Below, piece after piece: positions 1-7,145 of a stretch of 19,192 bases of DNA (its first letter is position 1; each line of letters begins with the position of its first letter). This DNA comes from JAHFOW01 sp046350595 (GTDB lineage: Bacteria; Planctomycetota; Brocadiia; Brocadiales; Brocadiaceae): contig JAXMAC010000066.1 of assembly GCA_046350595.1 (NCBI GenBank), positions 1-19,192 of the forward strand. The letters are read 5' to 3'. A program made the translations under genes and the position numbers. Under the pieces are notes generated by a model. That model worked only from the letters and a program-made list of their open reading frames with translations. It was not told where the DNA came from and ran no database searches.

Positions 1-190
1 ATTAAATGGTGAAACGAAGGAATGTCCTGCGGGGACAACGATAGAGAATTTGCTCGATTTGTATAAAATTGACAAGCGTCGTACCGCAGTGGAATTAAAT
101 CTTCAGATTGTTCCCCGAAAGGATCATTCGTCGAGGGAATTAAAGGATGCTGATGTGGTGGAGGTGGTAACTTTTGTTGGCGGCGGATAA
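1..190 (+). CDS. thiS: Sulfur carrier protein ThiS, 3' part
   Basis: The gene runs in from the left edge; the visible frame starts at base 2 and ends with TAA at 188-190. The protein ends in Gly-Gly-Gly after VTFV. Its C-terminal Gly-Gly is the hallmark of ThiS, the small ubiquitin-fold protein that is adenylated by ThiF and carries sulfur as a C-terminal thiocarboxylate for thiazole synthesis. About 62 residues are visible, including the family-like segment ELNLQIVPR and a charged stretch before the tail. The next gene, thiG, encodes the enzyme that takes sulfur from ThiS and overlaps it by 17 bases, which implies translational coupling. The start codon and any upstream thiamine riboswitch lie outside the window. 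Confidence 0.88.
   Translation, partial: LNGETKECPAGTTIENLLDLYKIDKRRTAVELNLQIVPRKDHSSRELKDADVVEVVTFVGGG
160..165 (+). promoter_or_regulatory. Ribosome binding site fixing the thiG TTG start
   Basis: GGAGGT lies inside the 3' end of thiS, 8 bases before a TTG codon at 174. No ATG is available near this site in the thiG frame, so this spacing supports TTG as the start. Confidence 0.6.
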
Positions 191-968
191 AACTGAGAAA
201 AAAGCAGACGGGGATACATTAAAGATCGGGAAGTATGAGTTTACTTCCCGACTTTTTGTTGGTACGGGAAAATATCCTTCCGTGGAGTTGATGGTACAGG
301 CATTAGAGGCAAGCGGCACAGAAGTCGTTACCGTTGCTCTTCGAAGGGCAAAAATGAGTGATTCTGCATCAATTTTGGATTATATTGACAGCAGGAAATA
401 CAAAATCTTACCAAACACCGCAGGATGCTATTCTTCCGATGAGGCAATTCGTGTTGCGCGCCTGTCACGGGAGATGGGCTTGTCCGATATGGTGAAACTT
501 GAAGTGCTTGCCGACGAAAAGACACTTCTTCCTGATCCTATTGAAACATTGAAGGCAACGCAGGTTCTGGTAAAAGAAGGTTTTACGGTGCTTGTGTATA
601 CCTCTGACGACCCTGTAATTGCAAAGAAACTGGAAGACGCTGGCGCCACGAGTGTAATGCCTGCTGGCGCACCAATTGGATCCGGTCAGGGTATCTTAAA
701 TAAAAACAACATCAGAATCATCCTTGAGTCTGCAAGAGTTCCTATTATTGTGGACGCCGGTGTTGGCACGGCTTCTGATGTAACTATTGCTATGGAACTC
801 GGCTGTGATGGCGTGTTGCTCAATACCGGCATTGCACATGCAAAAGATCCGATACGCATGGCAAGGGCGATGAAACAGGCTTGCGAATCCGGCAGGTTGG
901 CATTTCTTTCCGGGCGTATTCCAAAAAGGCTTTATGCAAAAGCAAGTAGTCCAGAAAAGGATTTTTAA
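174..968 (+). CDS. thiG: Thiazole synthase ThiG
   Basis: ThiG condenses 1-deoxy-D-xylulose 5-phosphate with dehydroglycine (or an equivalent) and ThiS thiocarboxylate sulfur, forming the thiazole phosphate of thiamine in the cytosol. The 264-residue protein is a normal-length TIM barrel. It shows the N-terminal strand FTSRLFVGTGKY, the expected Schiff-base lysine K108 in MVKLEVL, the phosphate-binding stretch MPAGAPIGSGQG (about 162-173) and the VDAGVGTASD strand near 193-202. The TTG start at 174 is chosen from the GGAGGT site 8 bases upstream. The gene overlaps thiS by 17 bases, so the two are almost certainly co-translated. The first 15 residues are charged and poorly conserved-looking, so a slightly later start cannot be fully excluded. 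Confidence 0.95.
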   Translation: MLAADKTEKKADGDTLKIGKYEFTSRLFVGTGKYPSVELMVQALEASGTEVVTVALRRAKMSDSASILDYIDSRKYKILPNTAGCYSSDEAIRVARLSREMGLSDMVKLEVLADEKTLLPDPIETLKATQVLVKEGFTVLVYTSDDPVIAKKLEDAGATSVMPAGAPIGSGQGILNKNNIRIILESARVPIIVDAGVGTASDVTIAMELGCDGVLLNTGIAHAKDPIRMARAMKQACESGRLAFLSGRIPKRLYAKASSPEKDF

Positions 969-1061
969 AATCCTCACTCCTCTCCTGTGTAAATTTTATG
1001 GCAAAGAAACAAAAATTCCCCTCTCTCTTTAAATTTTTAAGGTAAAGATACTCCTGTTATT

Positions 1062-1835
1062 ATGCTTGCAAAACGAATAATACCATGTTTGGATGTTAAG
1101 GATGGGCGTGTTGTTAAAGGTACGAATTTTTTAAATTTAAAAGACGCCGGTGATCCTGTTGAAATTGCTGCATTGTATGACGAGCTAGGCGCTGATGAGT
1201 TGGTTTTCCTTGATATTACAGCCTCTCATGAAAAGAGAAATATTATTCTCGATGTTGTTCAGAAGACCGCAGAAGAGGTGTTTATGCCCCTGACTGTAGG
1301 AGGGGGTATTCGTTCTGTTGATGATATTCGACGGTTGCTCAATGCAGGGGCGGATAAAGTTTCAATCAATACGGCTGCAGTAAAAGATGCTGTGTTTGTT
1401 ACAAAGTCTGCCAGAAGGTTCGGCAGTCAGTGCATTGTGGTTGCTATTGATGCAAAACGAGTAAAAGGTAATAACGACAGGACACAATGGGAGGTTTTCA
1501 TACATGGCGGACGGACGCCAACCGGACTGGATGTGGTTCAGTGGGCCAGGGAAGTTGAATCGAGAGGCGCAGGGGAGATATTGCTTACCAGTATGGACTG
1601 TGATGGCACAAAGGATGGTTATGATGTCGAATTAAACAGGACGGTATCAGAGTCTTTGAGTATTCCTATTATCGCATCGGGCGGTGCGGGTAAATTAGAA
1701 CATTTTTATGATGTTTTTACCAGGGGTAAGGCTGACGCTGCCCTGGCAGCTTCTATTTTTCATTATAAAGAGATTACCATACACGAGGTGAAAGAATATT
1801 TAAAGAATAAAGGTATCCTGGTACGGAATAAATAA
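1062..1835 (+). CDS. hisF: Imidazole glycerol phosphate synthase, cyclase subunit HisF
   Basis: HisF is the cyclase half of the HisH/HisF heterodimer. It uses ammonia from HisH to convert PRFAR to imidazole glycerol phosphate and AICAR, linking histidine and purine synthesis. The 257-residue protein is full length. Both catalytic aspartates are visible: D11 in IIPCLDVKDG and D130 in VVAIDAK. The phosphate-binding loops GGGIRS (about 80-85) and IASGGAGK are also present. No hisH lies nearby, so the operon is not a classical his cluster. The ATG start has only a weak AAGG about 20 bases upstream. The 93-base gap after thiG contains no clear terminator or promoter. Confidence 0.96.
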   Translation: MLAKRIIPCLDVKDGRVVKGTNFLNLKDAGDPVEIAALYDELGADELVFLDITASHEKRNIILDVVQKTAEEVFMPLTVGGGIRSVDDIRRLLNAGADKVSINTAAVKDAVFVTKSARRFGSQCIVVAIDAKRVKGNNDRTQWEVFIHGGRTPTGLDVVQWAREVESRGAGEILLTSMDCDGTKDGYDVELNRTVSESLSIPIIASGGAGKLEHFYDVFTRGKADAALAASIFHYKEITIHEVKEYLKNKGILVRNK

Positions 1836-1850
1836 TTATTTCTCCGTTTG

Positions 1851-1878
1851 TTGAAAATATTAATTTAAGTGGTATAAT
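1851..1878 (+). promoter_or_regulatory. Sigma-70 promoter for dnaG
   Basis: TTGAAA (1851-1856), a 16-base spacer and a perfect TATAAT (1873-1878) lie in the AT-rich gap between hisF and dnaG. Transcription would start near 1885, leaving about a 39-base leader before dnaG. This probably drives the dnaG-rpoD cluster. Confidence 0.7.
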
Positions 1879-1923
1879 TACTGATATTTATAATTTTATT
1901 TAAATATTCTATTTGTCTTATCA

Positions 1924-3726
1924 ATGGCATACCTAATTCCACAAGAAAAGATTACAGAAATACAGCATGCCGCAGATACTATTCAAATCATATCAGAATA
2001 TGTTCGTTTAAAGCAAACCGGAAGAAATTTTATCGGTTTGTGCCCTTTTCACTCCGAAAAAACCCCTTCATTTACGGTAAACCCTGAGAAAAAACTTTTT
2101 AAGTGCTTTGGATGTGGCGAAGGTGGAACGGTGTTTCATTTTTTAATGAAACAGGAGGGGGTGAGTTTTGTAGAAGCGGTAAAAATGGTTGCTTCCAAAT
2201 CGCATATTGATATTTCGCATTTGAGTAAATCTGAAAAGCCCGTACTGTCAATTACAGAAAAAACACATTTATATAATTTAAATGATTTTGCCGCAAAATT
2301 TTATCACAAAATTCTGATGGAGAAAGAACAGGGCAAGGCTGCCCGGGACTATTTACAGAAGCGCCAGATAAATAATCAGTCCATTAAGAGTTTCTGCCTT
2401 GGCTATGCACCCGATAGTTGGGACGCCCTCATCAAAACGTGCAGAGAACGCAGCATATCGAATAATCTTCTGGAGAAGACCGGTTTGATTATTCAGAAAA
2501 AGGAGGGAAACGACTATTACGATCGTTTTCGTAACAGGCTGATGTTTCCCATCTTTGATGCCAGAAAGCAGGTCGTTGGTTTTGGCGGAAGGGCGTTAGA
2601 TGACACTACTCCAAAATACCTCAATTCGCCGGAGACGGTTCTTTTTAACAAGAGCAGTGTGTTGTATGGTATTGATGTTGCCAAAAATGCCATTATGAAA
2701 CAGCGCCGGGCGATTCTCATGGAAGGCTATACGGACGTAATTATGGCGCACCAGCATGGAATTGAATGTTCTATTGCTGTTATGGGAACTGCCGTATCGA
2801 AACAGCATTTACGGCAATTGAGGCAATACTGTAACCAGGTGATACTCCTGTTAGATTCGGATGCAGCTGGTCAGAAGTCTTCAGACCGTAGTCTTGATAT
2901 TTTTGTTGAGGAAGAATTTGAGGTAAAAATTGCAGAACTTCCCGATGGTTATGATCCCTGTGATTTTCTCGTAGCAGAAGGAGGCGAGAAGTTTTTAACG
3001 TTTGTTCATAATGCAAAGGACTTTTTCTCTTATAAAGTTAAAATGGCAGCTTCCAAGTGGGATATGACAAGTATTCATGGACGGGCAAATGCAATAAATG
3101 ATATCCTTTCCACGGCAATGAAGATGCCCGACGTGATTAAACGTGATTTGCTCATTAAGATGATTGCAGAAGAGATGTCTATCGATGAGGCAACATTGAG
3201 AACGCACCTGACAAAAATGAACAAACAGCCCGTCCTTAAAGGAAACAAACAAGGCTGTGATCAGCGTTTGGATGCATCTTCAAAGGCGGAACGCGTACTT
3301 TTATACCTGATGTTGGTATGCAATGACCTGATTCCAAGGATAGTAGGCGAAATTGGCCTGGAAGGATTCCATAATCAAAAATTCTTTAAAATTGCAGAGA
3401 AAGTAATTGAATTATATGGTAGGAATTCAGAGGTTAAAGCCGAAGATGTGCTTCACATGCTGGATGATGGTGAACTCAATAAAATGCTCATGGATATTGT
3501 GACGACTGAGGAATTTCAGCATATTACTGATTATGAAGAATGGTTTACGGATTGTATGCAGTTTTTCAGAAGGAGAAACAACAAGAAGGAAATCCATCAG
3601 GTCAAGAGAAAGATGTTGGAAAGTATAAAAAACGGAAAGAACGAGGAAGATATTGCAGCGCTTCTTGACGAATTTCACAAGAAGAATAAGAGTGGGCATG
3701 TTTTAAAAGGTAAGGTTAAAGTCTAG
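1924..3726 (+). CDS. dnaG: DNA primase DnaG
   Basis: Primase synthesises the RNA primers for chromosome replication. The 600-residue protein has the full bacterial architecture. The N-terminal CHC2 zinc finger has C40, H43, C61 and C64. The catalytic core includes the basic FRNRLMFPI motif near 202-210. The TOPRIM domain has E267 in MEGYTDV and the metal-binding D311/D313 in LLLDSDAAG. A C-terminal helical, probably DnaB-interacting, region follows. No convincing Shine-Dalgarno precedes ATG 1924, although the N-terminal MAYLIPQEKITEI aligns with the usual start of primases. The next gene is rpoD, repeating the familiar dnaG-rpoD pairing of the macromolecular-synthesis operon; rpsU is absent here. 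Confidence 0.96.
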   Translation: MAYLIPQEKITEIQHAADTIQIISEYVRLKQTGRNFIGLCPFHSEKTPSFTVNPEKKLFKCFGCGEGGTVFHFLMKQEGVSFVEAVKMVASKSHIDISHLSKSEKPVLSITEKTHLYNLNDFAAKFYHKILMEKEQGKAARDYLQKRQINNQSIKSFCLGYAPDSWDALIKTCRERSISNNLLEKTGLIIQKKEGNDYYDRFRNRLMFPIFDARKQVVGFGGRALDDTTPKYLNSPETVLFNKSSVLYGIDVAKNAIMKQRRAILMEGYTDVIMAHQHGIECSIAVMGTAVSKQHLRQLRQYCNQVILLLDSDAAGQKSSDRSLDIFVEEEFEVKIAELPDGYDPCDFLVAEGGEKFLTFVHNAKDFFSYKVKMAASKWDMTSIHGRANAINDILSTAMKMPDVIKRDLLIKMIAEEMSIDEATLRTHLTKMNKQPVLKGNKQGCDQRLDASSKAERVLLYLMLVCNDLIPRIVGEIGLEGFHNQKFFKIAEKVIELYGRNSEVKAEDVLHMLDDGELNKMLMDIVTTEEFQHITDYEEWFTDCMQFFRRRNNKKEIHQVKRKMLESIKNGKNEEDIAALLDEFHKKNKSGHVLKGKVKV

Positions 3727-3784
3727 GTCGTATGTTGGTTATGCATTGTCAAACGACAAATAGATTTAGATAAATGTGATATTT

Positions 3785-3791
3785 AGGGAGG
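3785..3791 (+). promoter_or_regulatory. Ribosome binding site fixing the rpoD start
   Basis: GGGAGGT stands 11 bases before ATG 3803. An ATA-type upstream extension of the same frame begins at 3776, but it lies in front of this site and is unlikely to be translated. Confidence 0.7.
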
Positions 3792-3802
3792 TCTGGCTTT
3801 CG

Positions 3803-5455
3803 ATGGAAACGTTAAATCAAAAAATTAAGCATCTTGTACAACGCGGGAAGGAAAAGGGCTACTTAACCTACGAGGAATTGAATGATATGTTGCCCGAGGA
3901 TGCAGATGTTTCTCCCGATAAGATTGATGATATTCTGATGATGCTGGATGAGGTAGGGATTGACTTAATTGATGAAACAGAGATTGAAGCTCGTGATATT
4001 GTTGACGCTGAGGAAGCGGAGGTGTTTGCAGAGGTAGACCTTGAGTTTGGCGAAGTGCCGACAATCTCTGAGAAGATAGACGACCCTGTTCGCATGTATC
4101 TTACACAAATGGGCGAAATACCCCTGCTCACACGAGATGAAGAAATCATGTTGGCCAAAAAAATAGAAATAACGAGAAAAAGATTTCTTAAAAAGGTATT
4201 GCATTCCGATCTGTCATTGGCGACCTGTTTAAGGATATTGGAGGATGTGAATAACGGAGAACTCTCGTTTGACCGTACTTTGAAGGTGAATGCAATGGTT
4301 GACAATTGTAAGGCCGAAATTCTTGAACAGTTTCCCCGGAGTGCAAATATCCTCAAAAAGCTCTTACAAAAAAACAAGGAAGATTATTTACGGGCAAAAA
4401 AGAAACAGACTTCCGAAAAAGAAAAAATAAAACTTCTTCGTACAATTCGGAACAGAAGAAGAAAAGGCATCGACCTGCTGGACGAAATTAATATTCGAAC
4501 AAAACGAATACAACCGATGATGAAAAAACTCCAGGAGATTGTGGTTGAGATGGAAAGCCTGGAAGCCCAGCTCGAAGAATGTAAGTCACGCGCCAAATCG
4601 AATGGCCGTTATAAAGAACTGGAGATGCAATATGAGAAGCTGGAGGAGCTTGTACTGGATTCGGTAAAAATCCTGAAACGCCGGGTACAATCCGTAGAAA
4701 ATATTTACAGGGAACATGAGGCGGCAAAGAGAAAACTTTCCGGAGCAAATCTACGACTGGTGGTAAGCATTGCAAAGAAATACCGGAACCGTGGTTTGAG
4801 TTTCCTTGATTTAATCCAGGAAGGTAATACCGGACTCATGCGTGCAGTCGATAAATACGAATACAGGCGTGGCTATAAGTTTAGCACCTATGCAACGTGG
4901 TGGATACGTCAGGCAATTACCCGTTCTATTGCCGATCAGGCAAGAACTATCCGTATCCCCGTTCACATGATAGAAACGATGAGCAAGATCCGCAATATTT
5001 CAAAAAAACTTTTACAAGAAAAGGGCCGAGAACCGAACATAGAAGAAATCGCAAGAGAACTGAAGATTACGGTGTCGGAGGCGCGTCGTGTGCTTAAAAT
5101 ATCCCGGCATCAAATTTCTCTGGACAGACCGGTTGGAGAAAGTGAGGATAGTTCCTTTGGCGACTTTGTTGAAGATGAAAAGGCTGAATCACCCATTATA
5201 GCTGCAACGCAGGAGATGTTAAAGGATAAGATAGAAAGTGTCATGGAAACACTCACGTATCGTGAAAGGGAAATTATTAAACTCCGGTACGGTATCGGCG
5301 ATGGATACACGTATACCCTCGAAGAAGTTGGTAAGATATTTAAGGTTACAAGAGAAAGGGTGCGGCAGATTGAGGCAAAGGCTGTACGAAAATTGCAGCA
5401 TCCTATCAGAAGCCGTAAACTGGAAGGATTCCTTGATGGACTGGGAGGAGATTAG
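3803..5455 (+). CDS. rpoD: Primary RNA polymerase sigma factor RpoD (sigma-70)
   Basis: This is the principal sigma factor, which directs RNA polymerase to -35/-10 promoters. From ATG 3803 it has 550 residues. A region 1.1-like acidic N-terminus (1-75) is followed by region 1.2 (DDPVRMYLTQMGEIPLLTRDEE, in about 93-114). A charged coiled-coil-rich insert occupies about 125-300. Regions 2.1-2.4 contain the signature YKFSTYATWWIRQAI (358-372). Region 3 follows, then 4.1-4.2 with the helix-turn-helix TLEEVGKIFKVTRERVRQIE (505-524). Conserved regions 2.4 and 4.2 look ordinary, which agrees with the TTGACA/TATAAT-like promoters seen elsewhere in the window. It follows dnaG by 76 bases, and a zinc-ribbon gene follows 50 bases later. 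Confidence 0.96.
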   Translation: METLNQKIKHLVQRGKEKGYLTYEELNDMLPEDADVSPDKIDDILMMLDEVGIDLIDETEIEARDIVDAEEAEVFAEVDLEFGEVPTISEKIDDPVRMYLTQMGEIPLLTRDEEIMLAKKIEITRKRFLKKVLHSDLSLATCLRILEDVNNGELSFDRTLKVNAMVDNCKAEILEQFPRSANILKKLLQKNKEDYLRAKKKQTSEKEKIKLLRTIRNRRRKGIDLLDEINIRTKRIQPMMKKLQEIVVEMESLEAQLEECKSRAKSNGRYKELEMQYEKLEELVLDSVKILKRRVQSVENIYREHEAAKRKLSGANLRLVVSIAKKYRNRGLSFLDLIQEGNTGLMRAVDKYEYRRGYKFSTYATWWIRQAITRSIADQARTIRIPVHMIETMSKIRNISKKLLQEKGREPNIEEIARELKITVSEARRVLKISRHQISLDRPVGESEDSSFGDFVEDEKAESPIIAATQEMLKDKIESVMETLTYREREIIKLRYGIGDGYTYTLEEVGKIFKVTRERVRQIEAKAVRKLQHPIRSRKLEGFLDGLGGD

Positions 5456-5505
5456 ATGTTGAATTTATTTGGTTTGATGCGAACCTTTATGGTGAAGAGA
5501 ACTAT

Positions 5506-6222
5506 ATGAATGAAAAGATAGAGGCGCTTCGGCGGCTGCAGTCAATATATACAAAGTTGAAAAGGTTGGAAGGCGATAAACTTTACAGAAACTACGATGT
5601 TCAAAAGAAACAAAACCAAATTCAACAGAAGAAGTCCGAGCTTATGAAGCTTGGCGATGAGATAAAGACTTTCCAAAAAACCGCTGGCGTTAAAGAAGTC
5701 GAATTGAAAAGCAGAGAAGCTGAGATAGCAAAGCTCCGCCTTCAAATGAATCAAGTCAAAAACAACAAAGAATACAGTGCAATAAAGAACGAAATTGCAG
5801 GGAAAGAGACCGATAAAGCTGTCCTTGAAGATGAAATACTGAAAACAATGTCGGGTTTTGAAGAGATGCAACAACGATTTAAATCACTCGAAAAGGAAAT
5901 AGAACGAGAGGAATCCCAATTACAGGAGGAAATTCAAAAAAGAGTAGAGTCTGATGTGAAAGTTATAGATGTTGAAATCGCAGAACTAAAGAAAAAACAC
6001 AGTGAATATGCATCCCTGGTAGACAGCGATACACTCCAGCATTACAACAGATTGGCAAGACATAAAGACGCCCTGGCCGTTGTTGGTGTTGTAAATAAGG
6101 TATGTCAGGGTTGTTTTATGGCAATAACAGCGCAAACATTGAACAAGCTCATGTCTGACAGGGAAATTACGTGTTGTCACAGTTGCGGACGGATTTTATA
6201 TCTGGATGATGGCAAGGAATAA
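5506..6222 (+). CDS. Coiled-coil protein with C4 zinc ribbon (CT398/DUF164-like)
   Basis: The 238-residue protein is almost entirely charged heptad-like coiled coil from residue 1 to about 185, followed by a C-terminal zinc ribbon with C200-x2-C203 and C224-x2-C227. This architecture matches the widespread zf-RING_7/CT398-type family. The chlamydial member is reported to bind sigma-54 and type III secretion parts, but a general role is not established. There is no signal peptide or membrane segment, so it should be cytosolic. It lies directly downstream of rpoD. Its stop codon at 6220-6222 is followed after one base by the first base of rnpB, so the two share a transcript or the rnpB promoter lies within this gene. 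ATG 5506 has only a weak GAAGAG-type ribosome site. Confidence 0.85.
   Translation: MNEKIEALRRLQSIYTKLKRLEGDKLYRNYDVQKKQNQIQQKKSELMKLGDEIKTFQKTAGVKEVELKSREAEIAKLRLQMNQVKNNKEYSAIKNEIAGKETDKAVLEDEILKTMSGFEEMQQRFKSLEKEIEREESQLQEEIQKRVESDVKVIDVEIAELKKKHSEYASLVDSDTLQHYNRLARHKDALAVVGVVNKVCQGCFMAITAQTLNKLMSDREITCCHSCGRILYLDDGKE
6174..6202 (+). promoter_or_regulatory. Candidate rnpB promoter inside the zinc-ribbon gene
   Basis: TTGTCA (6174-6179), exactly 17 bases, then TATATC (6197-6202) sit in the last 50 bases of the zinc-ribbon coding region. Predicted initiation near 6209 would give a leader of about 15 bases before the RNase P RNA P1 helix. The match is good but overlaps coding sequence, so it may be chance. 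Confidence 0.45.
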
Positions 6223-6223
6223 C

Positions 6224-6601
6224 AAGCAGACAAGGTGGTCGCCGGTTTTGTCTGTTCTAAAAACAGATAAAACGGGAGGAAAGTCCGGGCTCCACAGGAC
6301 ACAGTGCTCTGTAACGCAGAGTCCCGGTGACGGGAAGGAAAGTGCAACAGAAAATATACCGTCCTGAATTATATTCGGGATAAGGGTGAAATGGCGGGGT
6401 CGCTGAGCGACTTAATGTAAGAGCCCACCGCTTCGATGGCGACATCGGAGGCATGGCAAACCCCACTGGGAGAAAGGCTAAATAGGGAGGAATGAAGCGG
6501 TCCGCTTCGCTAGTACCTCTGGGTAAGCCGTTTGACCTTGCTGGCAACAGAGAGGCTAGATAAATGATCACCCACGACAGAACCCGGCTTACTGTCTGCT
6601 T
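6224..6601 (+). ncRNA. rnpB: RNase P RNA (bacterial type A)
   Basis: This is the catalytic RNA of ribonuclease P, which removes 5' leaders from tRNA precursors together with the RnpA protein. The ends are set by the P1 helix: AAGCAGACA (6224-6232) pairs perfectly with TGTCTGCTT (6593-6601). Conserved landmarks appear in order: GAGGAAAGTCCGGGCTC near 6276-6292, GTAAGAGCCCACCG near 6417-6430, GGCAAACCCC near 6454-6463, and ACAGAACCCGGCTTAC near 6577-6592. Length (about 378 nt) and layout fit type A. The RNA begins two bases after a stop codon and ends one base before a terminator, so very little flanking sequence needs processing. Confidence 0.96.
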
Positions 6602-6602
6602 A

Positions 6603-6644
6603 AAAAAAATCCCCCGATAGTTTAAAGCTACCGGGGGATTTTTT
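6603..6644. terminator. Bidirectional rho-independent terminator
   Basis: An A-run is followed by CCCCCG (6611-6616), a short imperfect stem and loop, CGGGGG (6632-6637), and then a T-run. The A-run on the left becomes a T-run on the minus strand, so the hairpin can end rnpB transcripts rightward and the small minus-strand gene leftward. Confidence 0.9.
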
Positions 6645-6735
6645 ACTTCTTTTTTTCCTTCTTTACTTCTTTTTCCTTTACGCTTACTTCTTTTTTCTTT
6701 GCGCCCTGGCTATGTTTTGCGCATGTTGTACACAT
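6643..6735 (-). CDS. 30-residue CxxC, Lys/Glu-rich small protein
   Basis: I do not recognise this product. The minus-strand frame runs from ATG at 6735 to TAA at 6645-6643 and is preceded by a perfect AAAGGAGG, 5 bases from the start; a second in-frame ATG lies immediately upstream. The peptide begins MCTTCAKHSQ, giving a C2-x2-C5 pair plus H8. About 18 residues made almost only of Lys, Glu and Val follow, with a repeating KEV pattern. The stop codon abuts the shared terminator. CxxC plus His could bind metal or be redox active, and the basic tail could bind RNA or ribosomes; both are inference. Strong ribosome site, compact frame and a dedicated terminator favour a real gene; short length and low complexity argue for caution. 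Confidence 0.55.
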   Translation of the reverse strand: MCTTCAKHSQGAKKKEVSVKEKEVKKEKKK

Positions 6736-6800
6736 CATATCCTCCTTTCAAAAAATTATCGAAGTAAAATACAAATTTAATGTTAAGGAATTTCAATATT

Positions 6801-6828
6801 GTGGAAACGTAAGATTTTACGTCTCTAC
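6801..6828. repeat. 28-bp palindromic repeat
   Basis: Two 12-base arms, GTGGAAACGTAA and TTACGTCTCTAC, flank the loop GATT. The arms pair with one G-T wobble and one mismatch. There is no T-run, so it is not a terminator. Geometry matches the palindrome at 12266-12293. Confidence 0.65.
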
Positions 6829-6838
6829 TTATAGTATT

Positions 6839-7097
6839 ACTGTGCAAAAACTTCTTTTTTTGGGTAAGTTTTTCACAAGCCCATTTACTTCTTGTCAGTC
6901 GGTAAAGTTTGTTTATGAGGGAAAGATTGCTTCGCTCCGCTCGCAATGACCCCAGACGACTAAAGTCGTTACTACAAACGCCCGCAATGACAATGTGCTG
7001 TTGTACCATCAAAGTGCTTAGTAAGTGTCATTGCGAGGGTCTTCTCCGAAGCAATCTCCCCCTTTTCATAAAGAAAAATTGGTTGCGGCTTTGCTGC
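6839..7097. repeat. Composite inverted-repeat element, copy 1
   Basis: This non-coding element is repeated at 12475-12663. It contains a left arm AGATTGCTTCGCTCCGCTCG (from 6924, ending with CAATGAC at 6950) and a right arm starting GTCATTGCGAGGG at 7027 and ending GAAGCAATCT at 7057. These are approximate reverse complements. Compared with copy 2 it carries about 22 extra bases before the left arm and about 39 between the arms. Such GTCATTGCGAG...GAAGCAATC motifs are known to me as common dispersed intergenic repeats. Apparent reading frames across it are artefacts. The remaining bases to 7145 hold nothing I recognise. Confidence 0.75.
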
Positions 7098-7145
7098 ACT
7101 GTGTATTTTTGAAGCGCCGTGAGGCCTGATTTATTGCTTCTGTTT

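Noticed and set aside
3744..3760. TTGTC-AAAC-GACAA palindrome upstream of rpoD as operator or promoter
   Set aside because: It is only 5 bp per arm, and no -10 box lies at a proper distance from TTGTCA.
6710..7012. Minus-strand frame of 100 codons across the repeat region
   Set aside because: It is the complement of the composite repeat and palindromes, and overlaps the better-supported 30-codon gene.
6909..7112. Plus-strand frame starting MFMRERLLRSARND, echoed at 12520
   Set aside because: The similarity between the two frames comes from the repeated non-coding element, not from a protein family; lengths and ends differ and there is no ribosome site.
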